Positions 47,901 to 60,918 of a stretch of 64,000 bases of DNA are shown in pieces. The DNA lies in the NCBI GenBank assembly GCA_027563935.2, contig CM050454.1, forward strand, positions 43,738,596 through 43,802,595. Reading direction: 5' to 3'. Position 1 is the first letter of the stretch. Every line of letters begins with the position of its first letter. The position numbers were made by a program, and so were the translations under genes. The notes beneath the pieces were generated by a model, which did not search any database, had not been told where the DNA came from, and worked only from the letters and a program-made list of their open reading frames with translations. Origin of the DNA: Costus lasius (taxonomy: Eukaryota; Streptophyta; Magnoliopsida; Zingiberales; Costaceae).

Positions 47901-48777
47901 GAACTCCACATGCAGTGTCCAACACCCATGAAATAGAAGAAGAAGATATCATGACTTCAGTCACAAATATACCTGAGCCAGAAGCGAAACTTCCCTTCTT
48001 ATCTCCTTGGAGCTCTTTACAGTCCTTTTTCCAGTGACCCAGCTGGCCACAATGGAAACATCTGTATTCCTTCGACCGCTTAACCTTCTGTTTCAGAGCC
48101 TTGTTGTAATTCTTGACAGGGGCTTTGCCCTTCTTCCCCTTCTTCTTGTTCCTTGACGGAAACATCAAGACAGAGGTTGAAGGCTTTCCGTTTAGAGTCT
48201 CCTCTGTAGTCAAGAGCATATTCAGCAACTCCGCCGGAGTACAGTCGATCTTGTTCATATTAAAATTAATAATGAACGGATCAAAAGAGGCCGGGAGGGA
48301 CTGCAGAATAATGTCTACAGCAAGCTCCTGATTGATGGTATGCCCCAGTTTCTCTAGAGCCTCTTTGTGCCCAATCATCTTGAGCACATGAGCTCCCACT
48401 GGACTCCCTTCAGCCAGTTTGCTCTGAAAGAAAAGCTTGGTCAAATTATAGCGCTCAGTCCTCGCCTGTGCAGCATATAGCATCTTGAGGTTTGCTATCA
48501 TTTCTATAGCAGACATATCCTCATGCTGACGCTGTAGCTGTGGCGTCATAGACGCTAGCATCAGGCAGGCGACATCAATGCTATCATTGACATGCTTTTC
48601 ATAGGCATCCCGAACCGCCCTTGCGGCGTTCGGAGCGGGTTGAGGCGGTATAGCCGTCTCGAGGACATACAGTTTCCTCTCTGCCTTAAGAACAATCTTA
48701 AGGTGTCCGAACCAGTCTGAGAAGTTTGGCCCAGCAAACTTCTCCCTTTCCAGTAGGGATCGCACATTGAAGCTCAT
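44911..48777 (-). pseudogene. D3 gag-pol (three nonsense codons)
   Basis: One frame of 1289 codons runs from ATG 48775-48777 to the stop at 44911. In order it has an Angela-type Gag, zinc knuckle CFHCGQLGHWKKDC, protease (WVLDTACG), integrase, RT with YVDD at 45865-45876 and RNase H. In-frame stops are TAG 46870-46872 (CAG in D4), TGA 46531-46533 (CGA in D4) and TGA 45292-45294 (TGG in D2). An 18-bp in-frame deletion near 45767 removes VLGVKI, which D2 retains after EAAY. A protein from this copy would stop in the integrase. Confidence 0.94.
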
Positions 48778-50580
48778 GGTGTTCGTTGCTGCAGGAATCT
48801 ACAACAATGCAAGAACAGCAAGGTCAGTATCAATGTTTAGAATCAATCCAGGACTTAAGAAAGATTCATTTCTCACTATTTTATCTGACTGAAAAATCCA
48901 TTAAAACAGTCCGAAAGAGTAAGACTCTTTTAGTGAGATGGGATCCAGATTTCATACTTGGTCTCCGCGTCCCGCTCAGGCGAGATAAGATGCACAGAGA
49001 GTACAAGCACTAATTTTTGGTAGGCAGTCCCTGCCAATCGCCAACCCGTGCGATTCCCCTTCATCTGGGCAATCCAGCCGACTGTGCCAACTGAGTTGGT
49101 ACAACACAGTCTCTGATCCCACAGATGGCTGCCTCCATATAGCTAACATATGCCCCATATGTAGCCTACATGGTCAAGCTGACCTGACCTACTCCCTGGA
49201 CCACCACGTGCTATGCTGAGCAACGAGAAGCGATAAATCCCTTCCCTGTAACACGCAGGTGTAATCCTGCACCGTCTGAAGATAGATGGGCGTGCCCACT
49301 GAGTGGGTACAACACGGCCCCAACGATAGTCAGAACAGTGAGGTTTCGCGTCAGAAGGCTTACGAGCTTGATATTTAGCATTGGATTTTAACGGTCTTTT
49401 ATCTTCTTAACTATCATGCAAACCCTATGGTGATAGCAGAAGATAAATAAATCATGCAAGTCTAATTATTTAAACAATAAAAGAAAGCATGATGATCTTA
49501 TGTGGTAAAAGCCCATTAACCCTAAGTAAGACCTTAATTTAACTTAAGTCTTCACTTGAGCTCTCCATGGGTCTTTTGCATCTCATCTGGCCCAACCCAG
49601 GGCCCAAGCGCCCACTGCAGCTCAGGTGCGCCCACCAGGTAAATGCGCCTGTCCCAGAGTCGAACCCTGGACCTCCCACCTGGTTAAGCCTCTGCTGCAT
49701 GCGCCTCTGCCATGTGTGCTCTGTGCTCTTGTCTGATTAAATTACAATTTAATCTATCTAGACAAGTCTGACTCGCAGGTCAATTACACTTTATAAATTA
49801 AATGAAATGTGATGCGCAGATCACACAAAAAAAATAATTTACAATTTATTAACTAGGCACGCAGGCCCCAGCACAGCACACATTAACACGGGCAGGCCAC
49901 ATAAGATTAAATAAACAAGCATATGCTTACAATCAACATGTGATCCATTATGAAAATAAAATTTTGAAAAACCCCATTGGCATCAATTTTATTTTTCCTT
50001 ATGTGCCCTACCACCTTACAACGGTCCATTAATAGGGATCCACTCATCATGACTAGTCAGATCCACTGCCCTTGCATGCACCAAGTCCTAACTGACTTGA
50101 GTTGACCTAATGGTCAACTATGCATGCGCCAAGGGCTGAACAGCCTTCATGAGTTCTGGCAAGCGGGTGTGACCCCGGGCCTAACTCATGCGCGTTCACT
50201 GGTTGTCTCAACCAGACCTCGCTACACGCCCTTGATGCAGTCGACCTATAGCCACCTAATGCTTGCGCATAGGTGCCATCTGGTCGACCCATCTAGGCTG
50301 TCAGATGGTCTGATCAGACTAGTTGGATCTTAACTAGAGATGACTTCAACCCGACTAACCCGTCTAAGGGTTTATAGTAGGCGCCACTTAGATCTAATGA
50401 TAGTCGCGCATGTCATGAAGTTTTTGAGAAAAACAACAAAGCGCAAACAACCATGCGCTAATGAAACATATATCAAGTTTCGGCATGAATAACTTATATG
50501 TGAATTTCGCATGTAATGAAGATCTAAGCTTACAAGGATCACAAAAGGTTAAAGCAATCATAAAATATGCATAAAACGAT
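48778..50580 (-). other. D3 leader
   Basis: This 1.8 kb untranslated region lies between primer site and gag. It contains hairpin palindromes CCAACTGAGTTGG (49087-49099) and CCCACTGAGTGGG (49295-49307). It also has a tRNA-like pair of blocks on the minus strand: TGGCAGAGGCG (49702-49712) and GGTTCGACTC (49657-49666). No ORF of note is present. Confidence 0.65.
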
Positions 50581-50593
50581 GGCTCTGATACCA
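50581..50593 (-). other. D3 primer-binding site (initiator tRNA-Met)
   Basis: TGGTATCAGAGCC in minus sense lies two bases inside the 5' LTR. It complements the 3' end of initiator methionine tRNA. Confidence 0.9.
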
Positions 50594-50595
50594 TT

Positions 50596-52278
50596 TGAAA
50601 GTCCCCTTAACAAAGGGGGCGAAACCCTAGATAGGCGCATATGGAGGTTTTCATGCAGCGGAAGGGGTTTCTAGGATCTTTTTCATATTATATGATCAAC
50701 TTATAAGTGATTGCAAATAAGAATCAAGGAATCGATTCTCACCAAAGCCATTGCTTGGATGGCGTCTAGGAAGAAGAGACTCAAGCGCTTCTCCTCCAAA
50801 TGGTGCGCACACAAATGATGTCGCCTACTCCCTTAGTGCTCCTTGTGCTAGCAAGGTTCTAAGGAGTTCTTGTCGAGTGAAAGGGATGAGAAGATTTTTC
50901 CTTCTTGGCTGAATCCTCACGAAGCTTCAAGGTGTCGCCACACACGAAAACGTCAAAAGGAATCTCAGGAAAGGCGAGAATAGAACTCACTTCTATTCGA
51001 ACGTGAAGCGTGTCTCATGTGGAGATCATGGTTTCCAAAAATAGAAACCCACATACGCTTAAACGTTCACGCCAAGTGAACTAGTCGTTACACCCTCTCC
51101 CCTTGAACCATGCGCTCACTTGATGAGCTGGTTCATTTTGATTTGGTTCAAATACCAATCAAGCCAAGCCTTTAGTCCAGATCAAATTAAACCCTAAGGT
51201 TCCAGATCTAACCGTTCATCTCTTGATGCACCCTGATCTCACCGATCTAGCATCCATTCTCTCGATCGAAGCTTACCGATCTCAAGCCCTAATCAATCAA
51301 ACATGATCAGACCAGATCTCACTCACAATCAGAGATTAAATCCCTTTAAACTGAACCCTGACAATTCAGTCCACACGATCTGACTTAAGTAAGCCATATC
51401 ATCAAATTGTGCGACCCTAAGGGTTTCCTTTAAATGTCGGTAACGATAACTTACGTTATCACGATCAGTGAGGGGTATCTAGCAACACATCACTGTCTCC
51501 CGATATAAAGGAAAGAGTCTTCCAAGACTACACCCAAACCACAGCACAAGTGTGAATCCATTTCACAAGGCATACATGATTCCTTTGCCACTGGATGTTC
51601 TTATTGGACAAGCGTGTCAAGCCTGTAGCTCCAATATGATGAACATGATTAGATCAGATGAACATAGTCACCTGGGTATGGCCATACACTTTCTCAATCA
51701 TCTCATCCAGGGGGCCCCTTTAGAACATCACACTCCTTAAACAAGGAGACGACAATCCTATATCTATCACTAGTGCCCTAACCTGACTCATGATCATTAT
51801 CCAAGATAGTCTATAACCATTATGTTTCAAATGATATTGAACTACCTCAAAACAATGACAATCATCATTTAGAAACACAAGTGATCTCAAGTCAGAGGAC
51901 ATGTGCCACTTGTTGCAATCAAGGATTATTCACATTGTGACAAGCAATTGAATATCCTAGTAGGGTCTGTCCAGTACATCCAATGTACCCATGAGTCTAC
52001 ATCTTATTCCATGCTCGAAGCATCCTATAAGATTAGAACACATATTAGTCTCAATCATATCAAGGCTGTCTCATATTCACCAAGATATCTCGACTAAGGA
52101 CATATAGCATGTCAGCCTAGCTGAACAGCTTTGAGACATTATTCAGAAGCACACTTATTGCTGCAGACAATGTAACAAACTGAATAACAACCATTGCCTT
52201 TATAAACTTAAGAGTTTATACATGATACTGAAAGAATCCCAAGGCCTCAAACATTAGCCTTAAGGGCATACCCCAACA
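50596..52278 (-). repeat. D3 5' LTR
   Basis: Nearly identical to 43208-44890. It ends CCCCAACA followed by target duplication GTCAT. Confidence 0.93.
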
Positions 52279-53535
52279 GTCATCAGCATACTTGGCTTTC
52301 TTAATATCAATCTGTTGTATTGAACATTCCATGTCCAACATGAATAACCCATTGTTAATTGACCCAGTAGCATAAACAATATTATCAAAAGAAATATAAC
52401 ACTTTGAAATCTTGCATTCAAAGGAAAACCCTTTCCTGACAAGAGTAGGAATAGAGATAATATTCTTAGTTATGCTCGGTACAAAATAATAATTGTCCAG
52501 TTCTAATACAAGACCAGATGGTAAAGAGATGTGATAAACTCCTACAGCAACAGCAGCAACCCGTGCCCCGTTTCCTACTCGTAGGTCCACCTCATGCTGT
52601 CCCACCTGTCTTCTTCTCTTGAGTTCCTGTACATTTGAACAAATGTGAACTCCACATGCAGTGTCCAACACCCATGAAATAGAAGAAGAAACCATGACTT
52701 CAGTCACGAAAATACCTGAGCCAGAAGCGAAAGAGTTGCTTCCCTTCTTCTCTCCTTGGAGCGCTTTACAGTCCTTTTTCCAGTGACCTAGCTGGCCACA
52801 ATGGAAACATCTGTATTCCTTTGACCGCTTTACCTTTTGTTTCAGAACCTTGTTGTAGCTCTTGACAGGGGCTTTGCCCTTCTTCCCCTTCTTCTTGTTC
52901 CTTGAAGGAACCATTAGGACAGAGGATGAAGGCGTTCCCTTCTCACGAGACTGAGTCTGCTCAGTAGTCAAGAGCATGTTCAGTAACTCTGCCGGGGTAT
53001 AGTCGATCTTGTTCATATTAAAATTAATGATGAACGGATCGAAAGAGGCCGGGAGAGACTGCAAGATGATATCTACAACAAGCTCCTGATTGATGGTGTG
53101 TCCCAGTTTCTCTAGAGCCTCCTTGTACCCAATCATCTTGAGTACGTGAGCTCCCACTGGACTCCCTTCAGTCAGTTTGCTCTGAAAGAAAAGTTTCGTC
53201 AAGATATAGCGTTCAGTCCTTGCCTGTGCTGCATACAGCATCTTGAGGTTTGCTATAATTTCTATAGCAGATAAATCCTCATGTTGACGCTGCAGCTGTG
53301 GCGTCATAGACGCTAGCATAAGGCAAGCGACATCAATGCTATCATTGACATGCTTTTCATAAGCTTCCCGAACCGCCCTTGCGGCGTTCGCAGCGGGTTG
53401 AGGCGGTATAGCCGTCTCGAGGACATACAGTTTCCTCTCAGCCTTAAGAACAATCTTAAGGTGTCCGTACCAGTCTGAGAAGTTTGGCCCAGCAAACTTC
53501 TCCCTTTCCAGTAGGGATCGCACATTGAACGCTGT
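52279..53535 (-). pseudogene. D2 gag and protease (start codon lost)
   Basis: The frame is open from 53535 down to the D3 insertion. It carries the Gag domain, zinc knuckle CFHCGQLGHWKKDC and protease motif WVLDTACGVHIC. Where D3 and D4 have ATG, D2 has ACA (53533-53535), so no normal start remains. The frame breaks at the D3 LTR and continues at 43207 in the pol remnant. Confidence 0.9.
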
Positions 53536-55350
53536 GGTGTTCGTTGCTGCAGTAATCTACAACAATGCAAGAACAGCAAGGTCAGTATCAATGTTAGAAT
53601 CAATTCAGGACTTAAGAATGATTCTTTTCTCACTATTTTATTTGACTGAAAAATCCAGTAAAACAGTCCGAAAGAGTGAAACTCTTTTAGTGAGATGGGA
53701 TCCAGATTTCATACTTGGTCTCCGCGTCCCGCTCAGGCGAGATAAGATGCACAGAGAGTACAAGCACTAATCTCTGGTAGGCAATCCCTGCCAATCGCCA
53801 ACCCGTGCGATTCCCCTTCATCTGGGCAATCCAGCAGACTGTGCCAACTGAGTTGGTACAACACAGTCTCTGATCCCACAGATGGCTGCCTCCATATGGC
53901 TACCATATGCTCAGTATGTAGCCTACATGGTCAAGCTGACCCGACCTACTCCCTGGACCACCACGTGCTATGCTGAGCAACGAGAAGCGATAAATCCCTT
54001 CTCTGTAACACGCAGGTGTAATCTCACACCGTCTGAAGATAGATGGGCGTGCCCACTGAGTGGGTACAACACGGCCCCAACGATAGTCAGAACAGTGAGG
54101 TTTCGCGTCAGAAGGCTTACGTGCTTGATATTTAACGTTGGATTTTAACGGTCCTTTTATCTTCTTACTATCATTCAAATCCTATGGTGATAGCAGAAGA
54201 ATAAATCATGCAGTTATAAAATTACTTAAACAGTAAATTAAAAGCATGATGATCTTATGTGGTAAAAGCCCATTAAGCCTAAGTAAGACCTTAATAAACT
54301 TAAGTCTTCACTTGAGCTCTTCATGGGTCTTTAGCATTTGATCTGGCCCAACCCGGGCCCAAGTGCCCACTGCAGCTCAGGTGCGCCCACCAGGTAAAAT
54401 GCACCTGTCCTAGAGTCAAACCCTAGACCTCCCACTGGTGAAGCCACTTGCTGCATGCGCCTCTGCCAAGTGTGCTCTATGCTCATGTCTGATTAAATTA
54501 CAATTTAATCTATCTAGACATGATTGACTCGCAGGTCAATTACACTTTATAAATTAATTAAAATGTGATGCGCAGATCACAATAATAATTTACAAAAAAT
54601 CATCCAGGCACGCAGGCCCCAGCACAGCACACATTAAATTTAGGCAGCCCACATAAGATTAAATAAACAATCATTCCTCATGTTATACAAACATCATGTG
54701 ATCCATTCAAGAAAATAAAATTTTTTGAAAAACCCATTGGCTTCATTTTATTTCCTTATGTGCCCTACTACCTTACAACGGTCCATTACTAGGGATCCAC
54801 TCATCAGACCTAGTCAGACCCACTGCCCTTGCATGCACCAAGTCATAACCGACTTGAGTCGACCTCATGGTCAACAATGCATGCGTGAAGGGCTGAACGT
54901 CCCTCATGAGTTTTGGCAAGCGGGTGTGACCCCGGGCCTTAATCATGAGCGTTCATCGGTTGTCTCAATCAGATATCGCTACACGCCTTTCAGCAGTCGA
55001 CCAATAGCCACCTCATGCTTGCGCATAGGTGCCATCTGGTCGACCCATCTAGGCTGTCAGATAGTCTGATCAGACTGTTGGGTCTATACTAGATGATGAC
55101 TTCAACCCTAATAACCCGTCTAAGGTTTTACAGCAGGCGCTTAGATCTAATGAGGGGCGCGCAAGTCATGTTTTGAGAAAAACCATACAACAAGCGCCAA
55201 TCATAGAGACATGCGCCAACATACATCTAATGTTGAAAAAGAGCATGTAGTTTCGCATGAAGATTACCATTAGATCTAATCTTAGGCGCAAACAAGGATC
55301 ACAATAAGCAATCATATGAAACATACAAGGAACCATCCTCTAATACCAAT
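53536..55350 (-). other. D2 leader and degenerate primer site
   Basis: The primer site at 55336-55348 reads TGGTATTAGAGGA, with changes from TGGTATCAGAGCC. The leader keeps the palindromes CCAACTGAGTTGG (53844-53856) and CCCACTGAGTGGG (54052-54064). It also keeps the tRNA-like blocks (54458-54468 and 54413-54422), the second with one change. Confidence 0.65.
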
Positions 55351-57033
55351 TGAAAGTTCCCTAAGGGGGAGGGAAACCCTAAAGCATGCGCATACAAAGC
55401 TTGCATGGGCGGAAGCAAGGGTTTCTAAACGAATCGCATGCATGTCATATGATCAACTTCTTAAAAACTTGTATACAGAAGAAAATTCATACCGATGCCA
55501 TTTCTTGGATGGCGTCTTGGAAGCAGAGAACAAAGTGGTTCTCCTCCAAAGCGTGCGCACACAAGGTGATAGATCGCCTACTTTCTTGTTGCTCCTTGTG
55601 CTAGCAAGGATCCAAGATCTCCTGATCGAATGAAGGGAGAAGAGATGATCTTTCTTGCTTGGTCGAATCCTTCTCTTGTCGTCAACACTCACACACGAGA
55701 GTGAGTCGTAGTGAGCAAGGGGGCGAGAGGCGAGAATAGGGAGACCTATTCGAACGTGAGGCGTGGTCTCATTTTGAGATCATGGCTTCTAAAAATAGCA
55801 AGCCACCACATGCGATCATGTGTTCACACCAAGTGAACGATCACAATTTCCTCTCCCCTTGAACCATGCGCTCACTTGATGAGCCGGTTCATTTCATTTG
55901 GTTCAAGGACCAAATTAAGCCAAGCCTTGATCCAGATCACATTAAACCAAAAGGCTCAAGATCTGACCATTCATCTCTTGATGCTCTTGATCTCACCGAT
56001 CTAGCATCCAATCTCTCGATCGAAGCTTACCGATCTCAAGCCCTAATCAATCAAACATGATCAGACCAGATCTCACTTACAATCAGAGTTTAAATCCCAT
56101 TAAACTGAACCAAAACAATTCAGTCCACACGATCTGACTCAAGTAAGCTATATCATCAAATTGTGCGACCCTAAGGGTTTCCTTTAAATGTCGGTAATGA
56201 TAACTTACGTTATCACGACCAGTGAGGGGTATCTAGCAACACATCACTGTCTCCCGATATAAAGGAAAGAGTCTTCCAAGACTACACCCAAACCACAGCA
56301 CAAGTGTGAACCCAAGTCACTTGACATATGTGTTTCCTTTGCCACTGGATGTTCTTATTGGACAAGCGTGTCAAGCCTGTAATTCCAATATGATGAGAAT
56401 GATTAGATCAGATGAAACATAGTCATCTGGGTATGGCCATACACTTTCTCAATCATCTCATACAGGGGGCCCCTATAGAACATCACACTCCAATCAAGGA
56501 GACGGCAATCCTATATCTATCACTAGTGCCCTAACATGACTCATGGTCACTATCCAAGATAGTCTATAACCATTATGTTTCAAATGATATTGAACTACCT
56601 CAAAACAATGCCAATCATCATTTAGAAACACAAGTGATCTCAAGTCAGAGGAAATATGTCACTTGTTTGCATATAAGGATTATTCACATTGTGATAAGCA
56701 ATTGAATATCCTAAGTAGGGTCTGTCCAGTACATCCAATGTACCCATGAGTCTACATCTTATTCCATGCTCGAAGCATCCTATAAGATTAGAACACATAT
56801 TAGTCTCAATCATATCAAGGCTGTCTCATGTTCACCAAGATATCTCGACTAAGGACAAAACTGCATGTCAGCCAAGCTGAACAGCATTGAGACATTATTC
56901 AGAAGTATACATATTGCAGCAGATGATGTAACAACCTGAATAACAACCATTGCCTTTATAAACATAGAGTTTATACATGATACTGATATAATCCCAAGGC
57001 CTCAAACATTAGCCTTAAGGGCATACCCCAACA
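55351..57033 (-). repeat. D2 5' LTR
   Basis: 1683 bp, the partner of 38863-40545. It is followed by CTCAC. Confidence 0.92.
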
Positions 57034-57758
57034 CTCACACCTCCAAGGAATTGAACATTAAGAGAGGGGCGGCTAGGGTCCAATAAATAGGGCAATAGGT
57101 GGTTTGGGCAAGGGCTAGGATCATGACAAGTGTATGGCTAGGATGAGGGGGTTTTAGGCAAGGAAAGTCTCCAAGAGTTTACCATAAACCTCATTCAACC
57201 TACCATAATTGCCCAAGTACCATATCAGCCCAAGACATGCCTTAAAGGCATTCATACCATCAAAGGAGAATGGCTAGGCGCAAATTCCTTCTTAATGAAG
57301 CAATTTTTGCCACCCAAGCCCCATTATGCCCCTTAGGCGCCAATGGGATTAGGTTTCTCCCCATTATACCATTTTAGCCTACTGCCTCTTCATGACAACT
57401 TGTTATTGGGCCTCATTGGGTAATGAGCTAGCCCAAACTTCATTACATGGGCTGATTAAGCACTTGGATCCAATCCAATGCAACTTTAATCCAAATGTGA
57501 CCAACCATGGTCAAATATGGGTCAACCTGCCAAAAATAAAGTTTGACTCCAATAACTCTCTTCCATCTCATCAGGCCCATTGGCACTGATGAAATCTCCC
57601 AATTAGATCCGAGTTATCCAATAACTCGATCATAAGGCTTCCCGATCAATACGAGAACTCGAGTATCAAGGTGTGCGACCCTGTAGGTTCCTCTGATGCT
57701 GGCAGTGCTGAGGTCACCACAAGCAGTGAGTGGCACCTAGCAGTGCATCGCTACTACC
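57034..57758 (-). mobile_element. E2: Angela-like LTR, right part
   Basis: It resumes E2 after D2 and aligns in reverse complement with E at 30620-31002 and 34858-35140. This supplies the empty site for G. It is cut at 57758 by D4. Confidence 0.75.
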
Positions 57759-59432
57759 TGTTGGGGTATGCCCTTAAGGCTAATGTTTGAGGCCTATGGG
57801 AATGTATCAGTATCATGTAATAAACTGTTATGTTTATAAAGGCATGGTTGTTATTCAGTTAGTTACATTGTCTGCTGCAATATATGTTCTTCTGAATAAT
57901 GTCTCAAAGCTGTTCAGCTGGGCTGACATGCAATTATGTCCTTAGTCGATATATCTTGGTGAACATGAGACAGCCTTGATATGGTCAAGACTAATATGTG
58001 TTCTAATCTTATAGGATGCTTCGAGCATGGAATAAGATGTAGACTCATGGGTACATTGGATGTACTGGACAGACCCTACTAGGATGTTCAATTGTTTGTC
58101 ACAATGTGAATATTCCTTGAATGTGACAAGTGGCACATTTCCTCTGACTTGAGATCACTTGTGTTATCTAAATGATGATTGCCATTATTTTGAGGTAGTT
58201 CAATATCATTTGAAACATAATGATTATAGACTATCTTGGATGGTGAGCTTGAATCAGGTTAGGGCACTAGTGATAGACATAGGATTGCCGTCTCCTTGTT
58301 TAAGGAGTGTGATGTTCTAAAGGGGCCCCCTGGATGAGATGATTGAGAAAGTGTATGGCCATACCCAGGTGACTGTGTTCATCTGATCTAATCATGCACA
58401 TCATATTGGAGTTACAAGCTTGACAGGCTTGTCCAATAAGAACATCCAGTGGCAAAGGAAATATGCATGCCTTGTGAATTGATTCACACTTGTGCTATGG
58501 TTTGGGTGTAGTCTTGGAAGACTCTTTCCTTTATATCGGGAGACAGTGATGTGTTGCTAGATACCCCTCACTGATCGTGATAATGAGAATTATCGTTACC
58601 GACATTTAGAGGAAACCCTCAGGGTCGCACAATTTGATGATATGGCTTACTTAAGTCAGATCGTGTGGACTGAATTGTTCGGGTTCAGTTTAAAGGGATT
58701 TAATCTCTGATTGTAAGTGAGATCTGGTCTAATCATGTTTGATTGATTAGGGCTTGAGATCGGTAAGCTTTGATCGAGAGATTGGATGCTAGATCGGTCA
58801 GATCAGGAGCATCGAGAGATTGACGGTCAGATCAAGAACTTAAGTGTTTATTGTGGTCTGGACTGATTGCTTGGTTTATTTGGTTATTGAACCAAACTTA
58901 AGTGAACCGGCTCATGGATGAGCGCTTGGTTCAATTCAAAGAAGAGAGGAAAATGCGATTGGTTAAATGCATGAACACATGATCGCATGAAAGAGTGAGG
59001 TTGGCTATTTTTAGCAACCACATCTCCATGTCTTGTGTGGAGCGCATATCGTGTGGCCTCCTCTCTATTCTCGTCGCCTTCTCTCGTGTTGATCATTATT
59101 CTTCACGCCTTGAAGAGTCGAAAAAAAAAAACAAGCAAGCTCTCTCTCTTTTCCCATACGAAGGACTCCTTGAAGATTTGCTAGCACAAAGTCGCCAAGG
59201 AAGTAGTCGCCTTCTCATTGTGTGCGTCATCTAAGGAGAAGAGGCACTTGCGTCTTTGATTCTAAGACACCATCAAACCGATGGCAATGGTATGATTTTA
59301 TCTCTTGTGCAATCGGTTTTTAAGTTGATAATAATACATGCATCAAAGGTCCTAGAAACCCTCCTTTCCGTTGCTTTAAAAATTACATGCGCCTATCTAG
59401 GGTTTCGCCCCCCTTATTTAGGGGTTCTTTCA
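57759..59432 (+). repeat. D4 5' LTR
   Basis: 1674 bp, from TGTTGGGGTATGCCCTTAAG to GGGGTTCTTTCA. A TATA-like TATTTTTA at 59006-59013 is also conserved in the D2 LTR. Confidence 0.92.
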
Positions 59433-59434
59433 AT

Positions 59435-59449
59435 TGGTATCAGAGCCAT
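59435..59449 (+). other. D4 primer-binding site (initiator tRNA-Met)
   Basis: TGGTATCAGAGCCAT starts two bases after the LTR. Confidence 0.92.
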
Positions 59450-60712
59450 TGTTTGCATGTTTCTATGATTGCTTAAAACTTTGTGATCCATGTATAAGTA
59501 TGCTTAGATCTATAACATGCGCATATTAGATGTTCCATGCGAAAAATATATCATGTTACATTCAAACCTTGGCGCATGTTCTTGGCGCTTGTTTTTGTAT
59601 GTTTTTCTCAAAAACTTATATCACATGCGCGTATAACCTTAGATCTAAGGCACCTACTGTAAACCCTTAGATGGGTTATTAGGGTTGAAATCTCAGTCTA
59701 GTCAAGATCCAACCAGTCTGATCAGACTATCTGACAGCCTGAATGGGTCGACCAGATAGCACCTTGGCGCAAGCCTGAGGTGGCTATAGGTCGACTGCAG
59801 ACAGGTGTGTAGCGATGTCTGATTGAGACAACTAATGAACACACATGAGTTAGGCCCGGGGTCACACCCGCTTGCCAGACCTCATTGTGGTTGTTCAGCC
59901 CTGGCGCATGCATAGTTGACCTTATGGTCAACTCAAGTCAGTTAGGACTTGGTGCATGAAAGGGCAGTGGATCTGACTGGGTCTGATGAGTGGATCCCTA
60001 GTAATGGACCATTGTAAGGTAGTAGGGCGAATAAGGAAAATTAAAATTGATCCCAAGGGGTTTTCGAAATTTAATTTTTCATGAGTGGATCACATGTTGG
60101 TTGTAGCATATGCTTGTTTATTTCTTCTTATGTGGGCTGCCCGTTATTAATGTGTGCTGTGCTGGGGCCTGCGTGCCTGGGAGTTAATTGTAAATTAATT
60201 TTTATTTTTGTGATCTGCGAATCACAGTTTAATTAATTTATAATGTGAAATTGACCTGCGTGTCAATCTTGTCTAGATAGTTAAATTTGTAATTTAATTA
60301 GACAAGAGCACAGAGCACACTTGGCAGAGGCGCATGCAGCAGTGGCTGGACCAGGTGGGAGGTCTAGGGATCGACCCTAGGACCAGGCGCATATTCCTGG
60401 TGGGCGCACCTATGCTGCAGATGGCGCTTGGGCCCTGGTTTGGGCCAGATGAGCAGCTAAAGACCCATGAAGAGCAAGTGAAGACTTAATTTAAGTTAAG
60501 GTCTCACTAGGGCTATGGGCTTTTACCACATAAGATTCATGCTTTCTTTTATTGTTTAAATATTAGAATTGCATGATTAGTTTATCTTCTGCTATCACCA
60601 TAGGAATTGCATGATAGTGAAGAAGATAAAAGACCGTTAAAATCCAACGATCAAATATCAAGCTCGTAAGCCTTCTGACGCGAAACCTCACTGTTCTGAT
60701 TATCGTTGGAGC

Positions 60713-60738
60713 CGTGTTGTACCCACTCAGTGGGCACG
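60713..60738 (+). other. leader hairpin 1 (CCCACTCAGTGGG)
   Basis: The inner palindrome at 60722-60734 is closed by outer CGTG/CACG. D2 and D3 have the same hairpin with the central base changed. Confidence 0.6.
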
Positions 60739-60918
60739 TCCATCTATCTTCAGATGGTGCGGGACTACACCTGTGTGTTACAGAGTAGGGATTTATCCCT
60801 TCTCGTTGCTCAGCATAGCACATGGTGGTCCAGGGAGTAGGTCGGGTCAGCTTGACCGTGTAGGCTACATATGTGGCGCATATGGTAGCACATGGAGGCA
60901 GCCATCTGTGGGGTCAGA

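Larger units (their letters stand above)
43208..52278 (-). mobile_element. D3: complete Angela-like copia element nested in D2
   Basis: Target duplication GTCAT occurs at 43203-43207 and 52279-52283. The two LTRs are each 1683 bp, with about nine differences by eye. The total is 9071 bp. It has an intact primer site, a leader, one gag-pol frame with three nonsense codons, and a polypurine tract. Removing it with one GTCAT restores the D2 reading frame. Confidence 0.95.
38863..57033 (-). mobile_element. D2: complete Angela-like copia element containing D3
   Basis: Target duplication CTCAC flanks it at 38858-38862 and 57034-57038. Both LTRs are 1683 bp, with about 12 differences counted by eye, so the insertion is young. 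Without D3 the element is about 9.1 kb. In minus-strand order it has 5' LTR, a degenerate primer site, a 1.8 kb leader, gag-pol, polypurine tract (AAGTGGGAGAT, 40546-40556) and 3' LTR. D3 lies in its pol, so D2 is the older of the two. Confidence 0.92.

Noticed and set aside
49657..49712. A true tRNA gene in the D leader
   Set aside because: A and B box texts are present, but no cloverleaf with acceptor and anticodon stems can be drawn.
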